Shown one piece after another: positions 8,891 through 17,150 of a DNA stretch of 32,072 bases; the first letter of the stretch is position 1; the number at the start of each line of letters is the position of its first letter. The DNA is taken from the NCBI GenBank assembly GCA_039815365.1, contig JBCBZK010000027.1, positions 1-32,072 of the forward strand, given 5' to 3'. The position numbers and the translations under genes are program-made. Under the pieces are notes generated by a model that searched no databases, was not told the DNA's origin, and worked only from the letters and a program-made list of their open reading frames with translations. This stretch comes from CALBPI01 sp039815365. Lineage in GTDB: Bacteria > Pseudomonadota > Gammaproteobacteria > Steroidobacterales > Woeseiaceae.

Positions 8891-10669
8891 ATGCAATATC
8901 TTGACGGCGAAGCGATGCGCAACGCGCTGAAAAACGGCGTACAGCGGGTAATTGCAAGCCAGGATGGCCTCAACAAGATCAATGTCTTTCCGGTCGCCGA
9001 TGGCGATACGGGTACCAACCTTGCGCTCACCGTCGGCGCTATGGGCGCCGTGTTGCGCGAAGAGCGCACACCACTGCATGCGTTGCTGGCCGGCGCCGCG
9101 GATGCATTGCTGGATGGTGCGCGTGGCAACTCCGGCGCGATCCTTGCGCAGTTTTTTCAAGGCGTCAGTGACACCGCCGCAGAGCTCACGAAGTTCAGCG
9201 CGCAAACCTTTGCCACTGCAATGGTCGCCGGCAGCACTTATGCTCGCGACGCGCTGTCCGAGCCTCGCGAAGGCACGATTCTATCGGTCATCGATGCATT
9301 CGCCGATGCGCTTACGGCAAGTGTTGGTAAAGCGGCGCACGTCGACTTTCCAACGTTGATTGATCATGGGCTCGGTGCCGCCGAAAAAGCGCTGTCGCAC
9401 ACCAAGAATCAACTTGCTGAGCTCAAGAAAGCCGATGTTGTAGACGCTGGCGCCAAAGGTTTTGTCGCCCTCTTGCAAGGCATCCAGGCGTACATCAAGA
9501 CAGGCGAAACCGTTGACGAAATCGCGATTCCGGAAGGCGCGGCCGACGCAATCATGGCGGGTGAGGACCAGGACCTGGAATACCGGTTCTGCACCGAGTG
9601 CATCGTTACCGGCGACGATATTGACCGCCGCAAGTTGCGCGAAGCGTTGTCGCAACTGGGCGGTAGTCTGGTGCTGGCCGGCAGCCGGCACAAAGCCAAA
9701 ATTCATATCCATGTCAACGAGCCGGACCACGTCTTCAAGCTAGCGCGCGAGTATGGCGAGCTGACCGGCGAGAAAGCGGACGACATGCATCGTCAGCAAC
9801 ACACGACCCACGCTGACTCTCGCAATATTGCTGTTATCACCGACAGCGCTGCTGATATCGCATCCGCTGACATGGACGCACTCGACATCCACTTCGTGCC
9901 GTTGCGCATTCAATTCGGCGAACAAGGGTATCTGGATAAGTTGAGCATCAGCGAGCGCGAGTTTTTTGATGAGCTGGCGCGCAACCCCAATCACCCGACG
10001 TCGTCACAGCCCTCGCCCGGCGACTTTCGCCGTCAATATCAATTTCTCGCCAGCCATTACAAGCACATCGTCGCGATCACGCTGTCATCGAAAGTCAGCG
10101 GCACTCACTCAGCTGCCCGCAACGCGGCAGGCAGAATTACAGGCAGCGATATCCATGTCGTGGACTCAAGAAACGCGACACTGGGCCAGGGTTTGATCGT
10201 ACGTGAGGCAGCAGAGGCCGCCACAGCTGACGCTACCATCGAGGACGTACTCAGTCGGGTAGACCATGCGATCAACAATACCGTGACCTATGCGTTGGTC
10301 AGCGATCTCACCTACGCCGTGCGTGGTGGCCGAGTCCCGAAATCAAAGAAAATGATCGCAGATCTGTTCAACCTAAACCCGGTATTGATGACTAACGAAG
10401 ACGGTTCGGTGGGCTCCGGCGGCGTGATTCTTGGACGTGGCAATCGACTCAAGAAATTCGTTCGTTACCTTGCCAAGAAAATAGGCACTGAGCGCGAGGT
10501 ACGCATCGCTGTGGGTCACGCCAACTGCGAAGCGGACGCGCGTGAGCTTGAGCGCGACCTCAAAGCGACATTACCCAACTGTATTGATACGTATTGCACC
10601 GATGTCTGTGCCGTATTCGGCGTGCACGGTGGTCCCGGACTGGTCGTCGTTTCAGTCCTGTTCCGGTAG
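8891..10669 (+). CDS. FakA-FakB fusion: DAK2/DhaL-type kinase joined to DegV fatty-acid-binding domain
   Basis: Fatty acid kinase phosphorylates fatty acids carried by FakB using the ATP-bound FakA. This 592-residue chain has, in order: a DhaL/DAK2 ATP-binding domain with INVFPVADGDTGTN (near 30-43) and DGARGNSGAILAQFF; a FakA middle domain with CTEC (234-237) and HIH (272-274), matching the Cys and two His that bind zinc in Staphylococcus FakA; and, from about 313, a DegV/FakB domain with AVITDSAADI, SSKVSGT and VRGGRVP. The FakA C-terminal domain, which binds FakB in the two-protein system, seems absent and replaced by FakB itself. The frame also offers an ATG at 8855 touching the gspB stop, but GGGGA 5 nt before the ATG at 8891 favours the later start. 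The last 18 nt overlap the convergent SRAP gene. Confidence 0.87.
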   Translation: MQYLDGEAMRNALKNGVQRVIASQDGLNKINVFPVADGDTGTNLALTVGAMGAVLREERTPLHALLAGAADALLDGARGNSGAILAQFFQGVSDTAAELTKFSAQTFATAMVAGSTYARDALSEPREGTILSVIDAFADALTASVGKAAHVDFPTLIDHGLGAAEKALSHTKNQLAELKKADVVDAGAKGFVALLQGIQAYIKTGETVDEIAIPEGAADAIMAGEDQDLEYRFCTECIVTGDDIDRRKLREALSQLGGSLVLAGSRHKAKIHIHVNEPDHVFKLAREYGELTGEKADDMHRQQHTTHADSRNIAVITDSAADIASADMDALDIHFVPLRIQFGEQGYLDKLSISEREFFDELARNPNHPTSSQPSPGDFRRQYQFLASHYKHIVAITLSSKVSGTHSAARNAAGRITGSDIHVVDSRNATLGQGLIVREAAEAATADATIEDVLSRVDHAINNTVTYALVSDLTYAVRGGRVPKSKKMIADLFNLNPVLMTNEDGSVGSGGVILGRGNRLKKFVRYLAKKIGTEREVRIAVGHANCEADARELERDLKATLPNCIDTYCTDVCAVFGVHGGPGLVVVSVLFR

Positions 10670-11353
10670 CGGCGGTTGGTCTGCTAACGGATCAATGAGC
10701 TGCGCGGCTTCATTGCGCGCGTTGTTCACCGTTTTCTCAACGGCCCAATAGTCCATCTCAGCCGCACGCTCAACACCGTTGAGCTCGCGAAGCGCTGGCG
10801 GATTGCCTGAGTCTCCCGCCAACCAGTGTTCACAAGCCACATCATCGAGCATCACTGGCATACGATGGTGTAGCGCAGCAATTCGATCGGTCGCCGCCAT
10901 CGTCAGAATGGTAAAAGTCTCGACCTGTTCGTTGTCGCGCGCAGGGTCTTGCCATTGCTCCCACAAACCCGCCATGGCCAACGGCGCGCCGTCGCTGCGG
11001 GACAAATAGAACGGCTGTTTGCCGTCAGCCAACGCAATCCACTCATAGTAACCGTCGGCAGGTACGACGCAACGCCTTGCTTTGAACGCCGCGCGATAGG
11101 CAGGTTTTTCATGAACTGTCTCAGCACGTGCGTTGATCATACGCGCCGCCATCGAACGGTCTTTCGACCAGAACGGCAGCAACCCCCAACGCTTCATGCT
11201 GACCACGTTCGCGCCCGTCTCATCGCGTTGAATCACCGCAGCAAAATCGGTCGGTGCAATGTTGTATTGCGCGGCAACTGGCGGCATATCTGCCAAACCA
11301 AACAAATCAACGGCGGCTTCAGCGGCTGAGTAATATGCGAAGCGCCCACACAT
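10652..11353 (-). CDS. SRAP-domain abasic-site-binding protein (YedK/HMCES family)
   Basis: This 233-residue SRAP protein belongs to the family that caps abasic sites in single-stranded DNA by a covalent thiazolidine link through Cys2. Cys2 is the second residue (MCGRF), so the start is certain. Other conserved parts are YNIAPTD (30-36), INARAET (73-79), DGYYEW with Glu104, and LHHRMPVML (161-169) with the catalytic His. Length is typical. The gene lies 4 nt after the yadH stop and is probably cotranscribed with yadGH, although no functional link is known. Its 3' end overlaps the FakA-FakB fusion tail-to-tail by 18 nt. Confidence 0.94.
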   Translation of the reverse strand: MCGRFAYYSAAEAAVDLFGLADMPPVAAQYNIAPTDFAAVIQRDETGANVVSMKRWGLLPFWSKDRSMAARMINARAETVHEKPAYRAAFKARRCVVPADGYYEWIALADGKQPFYLSRSDGAPLAMAGLWEQWQDPARDNEQVETFTILTMAATDRIAALHHRMPVMLDDVACEHWLAGDSGNPPALRELNGVERAAEMDYWAVEKTVNNARNEAAQLIDPLADQPPLPEQD

Positions 11354-11357
11354 TTTC

Positions 11358-12143
11358 TTACTCGCGAATCCCGATACCGCGGTTCATCAGGAACACGCAC
11401 GTGGAGAACAGCAACACGACGAAGAACAGCACGAGAGCGTAAGCCGTCATGATCGGAATATCCGATTGCCCTAGCACGCCATAGCGAAACGCATTAACCA
11501 TGTACAGAATCGGATTCGCCATCGACACTTTCTGCCAGAACTCCGGTAGTAGCGATATCGAGTAAAACACACCACCAAGGTAGGTGAGCGGCGTTAGTAC
11601 GAACGTCGGAACGATGGATATATCGTCGAATTTCTTGGCGAAGACCGCATTGATGAAACCTGCCAGCGAAAATACAACGGACGTCAAGACGACCATCGAC
11701 AACATGATGAGCGGGTGCGCAATGTTCAGCTTGGTGAAAAACAACGCTACCAGAGCGACCAAGGTGCCAACCATCAGGCCACGTAATACGCCACCGGCAA
11801 CATGGCCCAGAATAATCACACCATTGGAGACCGGCGAGACCAGCATCTCTTCAATATGGCGCTGAAATTTAGCACCGAAGAAAGACGACACAACGTTACC
11901 GTAGGAATTGGTAATGACTGACATCATGATCAGACCGGGCGCGATGAACTCCATGTAACTGAAGCCGTCCATCGTGCCAATGCGGCTGCCGATCAACGTA
12001 CCAAAAATCAAAAAGTACAGCGTCATGGTTATCGCCGGAGGCACGATGGTCTGCACCCAGATACGCAAAACACGGACCACTTCCTTGCGCACGATCGTCG
12101 TGAACGCAACCCAGTTTCGACTGATGGCAGAGACGTCGCTCAT
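11358..12143 (-). CDS. yadH: ABC-2 type transporter permease (YadH family)
   Basis: This 261-residue inner-membrane permease is of the YadH type. It has six hydrophobic segments, starting with TIVPPAITMTLYFLIFGTLI and ending with the C-terminal LVLFFVVLLFSTCVFLM. The conserved ABC-2 segment LTYLGGVFYSI and the following helix are present. The start overlaps the stop of the ATPase gene as ATGA (12140-12143), the usual coupling for a two-gene ABC exporter. The substrate cannot be read from the sequence. Confidence 0.92.
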   Translation of the reverse strand: MSDVSAISRNWVAFTTIVRKEVVRVLRIWVQTIVPPAITMTLYFLIFGTLIGSRIGTMDGFSYMEFIAPGLIMMSVITNSYGNVVSSFFGAKFQRHIEEMLVSPVSNGVIILGHVAGGVLRGLMVGTLVALVALFFTKLNIAHPLIMLSMVVLTSVVFSLAGFINAVFAKKFDDISIVPTFVLTPLTYLGGVFYSISLLPEFWQKVSMANPILYMVNAFRYGVLGQSDIPIMTAYALVLFFVVLLFSTCVFLMNRGIGIRE

Positions 12144-13075
12144 GCGGATGCCCCAGCCGGTTTGCTGCCACTCTCGACAAGATTCAGAAACAGCTCTTCC
12201 AAACGGTTGGACTTGTTACGCATCGACGACACCGTGATCCCGGCTGATTCGAGTGCGGCAAACATCTGATTCAACGATTGGGATTTGGTCATGCCAATTT
12301 CAATATCACCGTCATCTCGTCTGGTCACGTCGAAACCGGCCAATGCAGGTGCATTCGCGCAAGGCTCGGAAGGCGTCAACACAAACACCTCGCGTTGCAA
12401 TTTGCGCAATAGCGCGCTCATCGAGGTCGACTCGACGATCCTGCCACTATCGATGATCGCGATGTTGCGGCATAACGATTCGGCTTCCTCGAGGTAATGC
12501 GTCGTCAAAATGATCGTCGTGCCATTCGCGTTGATCTCACGCAGGAACTCCCACATAGATCGACGGATTTCGATATCAACGCCTGCCGTTGGCTCATCAA
12601 GGATGAGTAATTTCGGCTCGTGCACGAGCGCACGGGCAATCATCAGTCGCCGCTTCATGCCGCCCGACAGGTTGCGTGAGATGTCATTGCGGCGATCCCA
12701 CAGCTGCAGCTGCGACAAATATTTCTCAGCCCGTTCCATCGCGAGTGGCCGCGGAATACCGTAGTAACCGGCCTGATACACGACGGTATTGAGCACTTTA
12801 TCGAACAAGTTCAGATTGATTTCCTGAGGCACAAGACCGATACACTGCTTCACGCCAGCAACGTCGCGATCCAGATCATGGCCAAAGACCTCAACCTGCC
12901 CGCGCGTCTTGGTCACTAACGAGGTGATGATGCCAATCGTCGTTGTCTTGCCGGCGCCGTTTGGGCCGAGCAATGCGCAGAAGTCGCCTTGCTCTACTGC
13001 AACGTCGATACCACGCAAGGCCGTAAAACCATTTGGATAGACCTTTTCAAGGCCACTTATTTTGAGTGCATGCAT
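12140..13075 (-). CDS. yadG: ABC transporter ATP-binding protein (YadG family)
   Basis: This 311-residue nucleotide-binding subunit energises the YadH permease. Walker A GPNGAGKT is at 37-44, the Q-loop at VPQE, the signature LSGGMKRR at 136-143, Walker B LLILDEPTAGVD at 156-167 and the switch His in TTHYLEE. A C-terminal extension of about 70 residues beyond the ATPase core is typical of YadG. An unrecognised gene lies 38 nt upstream on the same strand, so an independent promoter is uncertain. Confidence 0.94.
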   Translation of the reverse strand: MHALKISGLEKVYPNGFTALRGIDVAVEQGDFCALLGPNGAGKTTTIGIITSLVTKTRGQVEVFGHDLDRDVAGVKQCIGLVPQEINLNLFDKVLNTVVYQAGYYGIPRPLAMERAEKYLSQLQLWDRRNDISRNLSGGMKRRLMIARALVHEPKLLILDEPTAGVDIEIRRSMWEFLREINANGTTIILTTHYLEEAESLCRNIAIIDSGRIVESTSMSALLRKLQREVFVLTPSEPCANAPALAGFDVTRRDDGDIEIGMTKSQSLNQMFAALESAGITVSSMRNKSNRLEELFLNLVESGSKPAGASA

Positions 13076-13113
13076 CGCCCCATTGTAACTCGAATCGAGG
13101 CTGGCCTAACCGA

Positions 13114-13710
13114 TCAACGCGCTTTGTCGTGCAGCGTCAGGTTCGCCGAATTGACATCGGGTAGACGCCGCGACAAACGGCGTCGCCGCGAGCGCGACAT
13201 AATGATTTGCCAACCGGCGGCGCCAAGACTCGCGCGTTGCAGGGCGCTGATTCCGTTAGGTTGCGATAGATCCTGCCAATAGCCAGGTACATCGATGAGA
13301 CGTGGACGCAGCGTCGCAAGTCCCGCGAGGGATTCCAAACTGGTCAACGGTCGCTGCGCCAAATCCTGGCACCAGCTCTGGTCGGCACCAGACACGAGGG
13401 TCGCAGCGTGCAGATCACTCTTGGCAACTTGCCAAAGGATACTGAGACTGAGCAACACCAGCTCGGACACGCCAGGGCGCTGCCGGCACAGCACCGGGGC
13501 GTGCGCCATCTCAGCATCAAAGCACAGTCGAAACAGCAAGAACGGACACGCCGCAACACGGCGTTGTGTACTTGCAAGTGTCTGCAGCCGGTCATATAGC
13601 GGTTGGCCCAACGCCATTTGTGTGTCCGCCGCGGCGGCCATCATCAAGTCAATAAAACGTTGATTTAACTGATCAATATCATCGATCAGCTGAGTGTTGA
13701 ACGTTGTCAT
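13114..13710 (-). CDS. hypothetical protein, possible FlhD-like N-terminal region
   Basis: I do not recognise this 198-residue protein with confidence. The ATG at 13710 follows AGGGAG by 10 nt and is preferred over an upstream in-frame start. The first 65 residues (LIDDIDQLNQRFIDLMM to LLFRLCFD) resemble by eye the helical pattern of FlhD, including the closing short hydrophobic run ending in F-D. The rest is hydrophobic and helical (ELVLLSLSILWQVAK). The C-terminus is strongly basic (SRSRRRRLSRRLPD). It is divergent from an FlhC-like gene across 134 bp, which is the main reason to consider an FlhD-like role. No signal peptide is seen. Function is not assigned. Confidence 0.6.
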   Translation of the reverse strand: MTTFNTQLIDDIDQLNQRFIDLMMAAAADTQMALGQPLYDRLQTLASTQRRVAACPFLLFRLCFDAEMAHAPVLCRQRPGVSELVLLSLSILWQVAKSDLHAATLVSGADQSWCQDLAQRPLTSLESLAGLATLRPRLIDVPGYWQDLSQPNGISALQRASLGAAGWQIIMSRSRRRRLSRRLPDVNSANLTLHDKAR

Positions 13711-13847
13711 TAGGTGGTTTCTCCCTCTATTATCCCTTATTTGGTCGCAAATAATCATATTTACTAACGTCATAGCCTACGTTAAATTGAGATCGTAAGC
13801 ATTTATATGTTTATTTTTACTCAAAAGTGGCATTTAGGAGAATAATG
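13711..13847. promoter_or_regulatory. AT-rich divergent promoter region
   Basis: This 137-bp gap between two divergent genes is clearly richer in A and T than its surroundings, especially 13735-13830. It carries a ribosome binding site at each end: AGGGAG for the minus-strand gene and AGGAG at 13836-13840 for the FlhC-like gene. Exact -35/-10 boxes are ambiguous. Shared autoregulation is plausible but only inferred. Confidence 0.4.
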
Positions 13848-14435
13848 ATGAACGAGCGGTACTACAGGGAGCGCGCCCGTGTTGAGCTTGCGTTGCGGAT
13901 GATCGAATTTGAAGCACGAACGAATACCATCCGGCGTTGCACCGGATTGTCTGACGACCGAATACGCAAGTTATGCACGCAATACTTCAGCGGCAGAAAC
14001 GGTGAACCGATTCGGCGGCGGCGCGGCAAGTCACCGCAACAAGTCGCCCGATTCGTCAAAAATGCGCCACACCAATTCGAGGCGACGACGCTGATGCATC
14101 TGTTCGTGGCTTATGGCCTGATGGTCCATCGCGACAATCGTACGTTGGGCAGCGCCTGGCCGACGCCAGACGTGACCTTCGGCGAATTACTGTGCAAGGC
14201 TTTTTCTGCCTATCAGATCATTCATCGGGATAACCTGTTCAGCTTCGAATGGGCCTGGAACCTGTTGCAAGCACTCGCGCGCGACGAGGAGCTAGCCATA
14301 ACCAATTGCGGGCGATGTGACACAGACTACTTATACGATCGCTACGCGCTGGATTTCCACGTCTGCCCTGCTTGCGAGATTCGCACTGAGAGACGCCGCA
14401 GACCCGGTGCCAGGCAATATGCCGACAGCGTATAA
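13848..14435 (+). CDS. FlhC-like zinc-binding transcriptional regulator
   Basis: This 195-residue protein resembles FlhC, the DNA-binding half of the flagellar master regulator FlhDC. The helix RCTGLSDDRIRKL (30-42) lines up with the FlhC segment around LSRGRLIKLY. Four cysteines in two pairs, CGRC (154-157) and CPAC (173-176), match the FlhC zinc site. A strongly basic run RRRRG at 56-60 and a basic tail follow the DNA-binding theme. Two ATGs stand in tandem; the second (13848) has the better 7-nt spacing from AGGAG. No flagellar gene is in the window, so the target may be something else. The family call is from motif spacing only. Confidence 0.7.
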   Translation: MNERYYRERARVELALRMIEFEARTNTIRRCTGLSDDRIRKLCTQYFSGRNGEPIRRRRGKSPQQVARFVKNAPHQFEATTLMHLFVAYGLMVHRDNRTLGSAWPTPDVTFGELLCKAFSAYQIIHRDNLFSFEWAWNLLQALARDEELAITNCGRCDTDYLYDRYALDFHVCPACEIRTERRRRPGARQYADSV

Positions 14436-14554
14436 GCGTTCAAATGAAACAATTGTTCGCACCGAAAAATAGCGATGATTCGGCGTAGCCTGACATTTTC
14501 CCCTACACTATCGCCGCAGCGGCCGCCGTGAGCCGTTATTTTGGGAGATGTATT

Positions 14555-14968
14555 GTGTTAGAAGAATTTAAAAAGTTTGCACTAAGAGGCAACGTCGTCG
14601 ACATGGCTGTCGGTATTATCATTGGTGCCGCGTTCGGCAAGATCGTGAGCTCATTCGTTAAGGATGTCGTGATGCCGCCGATCGGCAAAATGATGGGCGG
14701 TGTCGATTTCGGCAACCTGTTCGTCAACTTGTCAGACACCGCCGCAACCTCACTGGCCGCCGCTGAAGAAGCCGGTTTGCCCGTGATTGCCTACGGTCGT
14801 TTCATCAATACGATTATTGATTTTGTGATCGTTGCGTTCGTGATCTTCATCGCTGTTCGCATCATGAACAACTTGAAGAAAAAAGAAGAAGAAGCGCCGG
14901 CGGCACCGCCAGAGCCTTCAACCGAAGAAAAGCTGCTGACGGAAATTCGCGACTTGCTCAAGAAGTAA
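14555..14968 (+). CDS. mscL: large-conductance mechanosensitive channel
   Basis: This 137-residue inner-membrane channel opens under membrane tension to release solutes during osmotic downshock. The N-terminus LEEFKKFALRGNVVDMAVG, the pore helix GIIIGAAFGKIVSSFVKD and the second membrane helix FINTIIDFVIVAFVIFIAVR are classical. The C-terminal charged bundle ends TEEKLLTEIRDLLKK. The start is the GTG at 14555, 7 nt after GGGAG; the frame extends upstream to 14528, but that part has no family counterpart. A strong terminator follows. Confidence 0.96.
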   Translation: MLEEFKKFALRGNVVDMAVGIIIGAAFGKIVSSFVKDVVMPPIGKMMGGVDFGNLFVNLSDTAATSLAAAEEAGLPVIAYGRFINTIIDFVIVAFVIFIAVRIMNNLKKKEEEAPAAPPEPSTEEKLLTEIRDLLKK

Positions 14969-14985
14969 TTCGCAACGCCAGACCG

Positions 14986-15019
14986 AAGGCGCAGTATCCT
15001 GTGGGTACTGCGCCTTTTT
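14986..15019 (+). terminator. Rho-independent terminator after mscL
   Basis: A perfect 11-bp stem (AAGGCGCAGTA with TACTGCGCCTT) encloses a 9-nt loop and is followed by five T residues. It lies 17 nt after the mscL stop and ends only about 20 nt before the next gene. Confidence 0.93.
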
Positions 15020-15038
15020 CTTGTCTGGCCGACTACTT

Positions 15039-15803
15039 ATGTGTCTCGTTACTATCGCGTGGCAACAGCACGCCACCCTGCCTTTGGTCGTCGCGGCAAA
15101 CCGCGACGAGCGCTTTGACCGACCCGCCGATGATCTGGGCTGGTGGGCGCATGCGCCCGATATCGTTGGCGGTCGCGATAGACAAGCGGGTGGCACCTGG
15201 CTTGCGATGCACCGCAATGGCAGATTCGGCATCGTAACGAACTACCGTGAAGTGCCCGGCAGCGCCGAGCTAAGCCGCGGCGCGTTGGTTGTTGATTGGC
15301 TGCAGAGCAAGCTCGACACCGATGCGTTTGCCGATAACCTCATCAGCCATGGCGAACGCTACGCAGGTTTTAATCTGTTGTTTGGCGACAGCCAGACGCT
15401 TGCTTACGTATCGAACCGCAGCAGCGTCGCCACATCGCTGGCACCAGGCGTCTATGCAGTGAGCAATGGCTTGCTGGATTCGTCATGGCCCAAAGTCGAC
15501 GACGCGCGCGATGCTATGCAACAAGCATTGGCCGCCGATGATCTGTCGCCGGCATTTTTCCAGCCCTTCCTGACTGACACCACGCAAGCAGCGGATGAGG
15601 CGTTGCCGGACGAAGACTTCGATATCGAACGGCGCCGGTTATTATCCGCGCCTTTTATCGTCGGCGATACCTACGGCACGCGCTGCTCAACGATCGTCTG
15701 CCGACATGCCAGCGGCCAAGTCAGCATGCACGAACAACACTACGCACCAGGCGGCGCGCCAGGCCGACAGATCGACATTACGTTCGAGATAGAGGGCGGC
15801 TGA
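15039..15803 (+). CDS. NRDE-family (TANGO2-like) protein
   Basis: This 254-residue protein is of the NRDE family, named for the motif found here as AANRDE near residue 20. The start MCLVTIAW places a cysteine at position 2, consistent with the Ntn-hydrolase-like nucleophile proposed for the family. Other conserved parts are GGRDRQAGGTWL, VTNYRE and YGTRCSTIV. The true substrate of bacterial members is not established; animal TANGO2 is linked to lipid or haem handling. The start is chosen at 15039 because Cys2 follows. The gene is transcribed just behind the mscL terminator and must have its own promoter or rely on read-through. Confidence 0.85.
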   Translation: MCLVTIAWQQHATLPLVVAANRDERFDRPADDLGWWAHAPDIVGGRDRQAGGTWLAMHRNGRFGIVTNYREVPGSAELSRGALVVDWLQSKLDTDAFADNLISHGERYAGFNLLFGDSQTLAYVSNRSSVATSLAPGVYAVSNGLLDSSWPKVDDARDAMQQALAADDLSPAFFQPFLTDTTQAADEALPDEDFDIERRRLLSAPFIVGDTYGTRCSTIVCRHASGQVSMHEQHYAPGGAPGRQIDITFEIEGG

Positions 15804-15822
15804 CGTCGTATCAATGATCGCC

Positions 15823-15875
15823 GCCTGAACACCACATCAAACGGACTTGATGTCAGACCATCGTGGCGTTCAGGC
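15823..15875. repeat. nested inverted repeat between convergent genes
   Basis: The arms GCCTGAAC (15823-15830) and GTTCAGGC (15868-15875) are perfect complements, and similarity continues inward for about five more bases. Inside them ACATCAA and TTGATGT form a second 7-bp hairpin with a 6-nt loop. There is no T-run, so it does not look like an ordinary terminator. It could be a REP-like element or a bidirectional transcription block between the convergent NRDE and esterase genes. Confidence 0.5.
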
Positions 15876-15935
15876 AAAGACCCGCAAGGCGCGAGCCAAC
15901 GCCTGTTTGCCTCGGAATTGCCGCGGAAATTCACA

Positions 15936-16595
15936 CTAGCCCAGTTGAGCCAGCAACCACTCGCGCATCAGGACGATCTCTTCCATACAGACCGAGTGTG
16001 GCATCGGATACGTTTGCCACTGGATCTCGTAGTTCAACGCCTGCATGAAGTCTCTCGCCTCTTCGGCAAGCGCGATGGGCAGAACCGGATCGTCAGTGCC
16101 ATGCACCATCAGAATTGGCAGTGCGCTTTGGCGCGCGGCGTGCTCTTCAGCCACAACCTGCTGCAGCGGCAAGTACGTCGACAGTGCCAATACGCCAGCC
16201 AACGGGGCCTTGCGGGTCAAACCGGTAAACAGCGCGATCGCGCCACCCTGAGAGAAACCCGCAATGACAATACGCTCCGGCGCAATGCCTGCGGCAATCT
16301 GCTCATCGATCAGCCCAGACAGCAACGCGCTACTCTCACGGATGCCGGCCTCGTCAGCAGCGGTGGTGCGATCCAGACCCAGAATATCGAACCATGCCGG
16401 CATCGCCATGCCGCCATTGATCGTCACCGGCCGATGCGGCGCGTGCGGAAATACAAATCGCACGGCAAGCGTATCCGGCAAACTCATTTCTTTGACGATC
16501 GGCACGAAATCATGGCCGTCAGCGCCGAGACCATGCATCAAGATGACGGCGGCGTCCGGATTCGGAGCGGTTTCAATAATGACTGGCGTCGACAT
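15936..16595 (-). CDS. alpha/beta-hydrolase carboxylesterase (phospholipase/carboxylesterase family)
   Basis: This 219-residue serine hydrolase resembles Pseudomonas carboxylesterase EstB and the acyl-protein thioesterase family. The nucleophile elbow GFSQGG (113-118) has Ser115; the acid is in HGTDDPV (165-171) and the base is His200 in MPHSVC. The oxyanion region LMHGLGADG is at 19-27. The ATG at 16595 follows AGGAA by 7 nt and gives the usual family length; the longer frame to 16667 adds residues without counterparts. It is divergent from argR across 107 bp. Natural substrate unknown. Confidence 0.9.
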   Translation of the reverse strand: MSTPVIIETAPNPDAAVILMHGLGADGHDFVPIVKEMSLPDTLAVRFVFPHAPHRPVTINGGMAMPAWFDILGLDRTTAADEAGIRESSALLSGLIDEQIAAGIAPERIVIAGFSQGGAIALFTGLTRKAPLAGVLALSTYLPLQQVVAEEHAARQSALPILMVHGTDDPVLPIALAEEARDFMQALNYEIQWQTYPMPHSVCMEEIVLMREWLLAQLG

Positions 16596-16645
16596 CGTGC
16601 GGTTCCTGTGATCGATAGGCAGCGCGCAGCATACCCGAAAAAGTG

Positions 16646-16677
16646 CTTGCATTATTATGCGCATCAATTAAACTTTA
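16646..16677 (+). promoter_or_regulatory. possible ARG-box-like operator region before argR
   Basis: Two imperfect palindromes with ARG-box geometry (5-4-5) lie here: TGCAT-TATT-ATGCG at 16648-16661 and TCAAT-TAAA-CTTTA at 16664-16677. They match the E. coli half-site TGAAT only in part, and their centre spacing (16 bp) is shorter than the usual 21 bp. The AT-rich stretch also looks promoter-like. This fits ArgR autoregulation but is weak. Confidence 0.3.
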
Positions 16678-16702
16678 TGTGCAAATTAATGAGAGCAGGC
16701 AG

Positions 16703-17149
16703 ATGCCACCAGATCCGGGACAACAAGACGCCAGACGAACGCTGATTCGCACCTTGCTCAGCGAGCAATCCGTGCGCACGCAAGCAGCGCTCGCACGCCT
16801 GCTCAACGCGCGCGGTCACGTCGTTACGCAATCCAGCGTCAGTCGCGACTTGCGCGAAATGCGCGTCATCAAGGACCCGGACGGCTATCGCTTACCGGAT
16901 GCCGTCGCCGAACCCGAGCTCGACAGCGCCAGCGATTACATCCGCAGTGTGGCCGCTGCGGGCGCCCATTTGTTAGTCGTGCGCGTTGCCACGGGCGCTG
17001 CGCAACGTGTAGCGGTAGAGCTCGATCGCGCCGATTGGCCCGAAGTCGTCGGCACGCTATCCGGCGACGACACTATTTTTATCGCAACGACGGGACAGAC
17101 GGCGAACCGCCGCCTGACCGCACGCCTGCAACCTGCACTGGATCGCTGA
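16703..17149 (+). CDS. argR: arginine repressor
   Basis: This 148-residue protein is the arginine-responsive regulator. The N-terminal winged helix contains VTQSSVSRDLREMRVIK (41-57), matching the ArgR recognition helix. The C-terminal hexamerisation and arginine-binding domain contains GTLSGDDTIFIAT (117-129), whose paired aspartates bind arginine. The ATG at 16703 gives normal family length. It is the first gene of the operon, with argG starting one base after its stop, so it probably regulates its own operon. An argR inside the biosynthetic operon recalls the Bacteroidetes layout more than the E. coli one. Confidence 0.94.
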   Translation: MPPDPGQQDARRTLIRTLLSEQSVRTQAALARLLNARGHVVTQSSVSRDLREMRVIKDPDGYRLPDAVAEPELDSASDYIRSVAAAGAHLLVVRVATGAAQRVAVELDRADWPEVVGTLSGDDTIFIATTGQTANRRLTARLQPALDR

Positions 17150-17150
17150 T

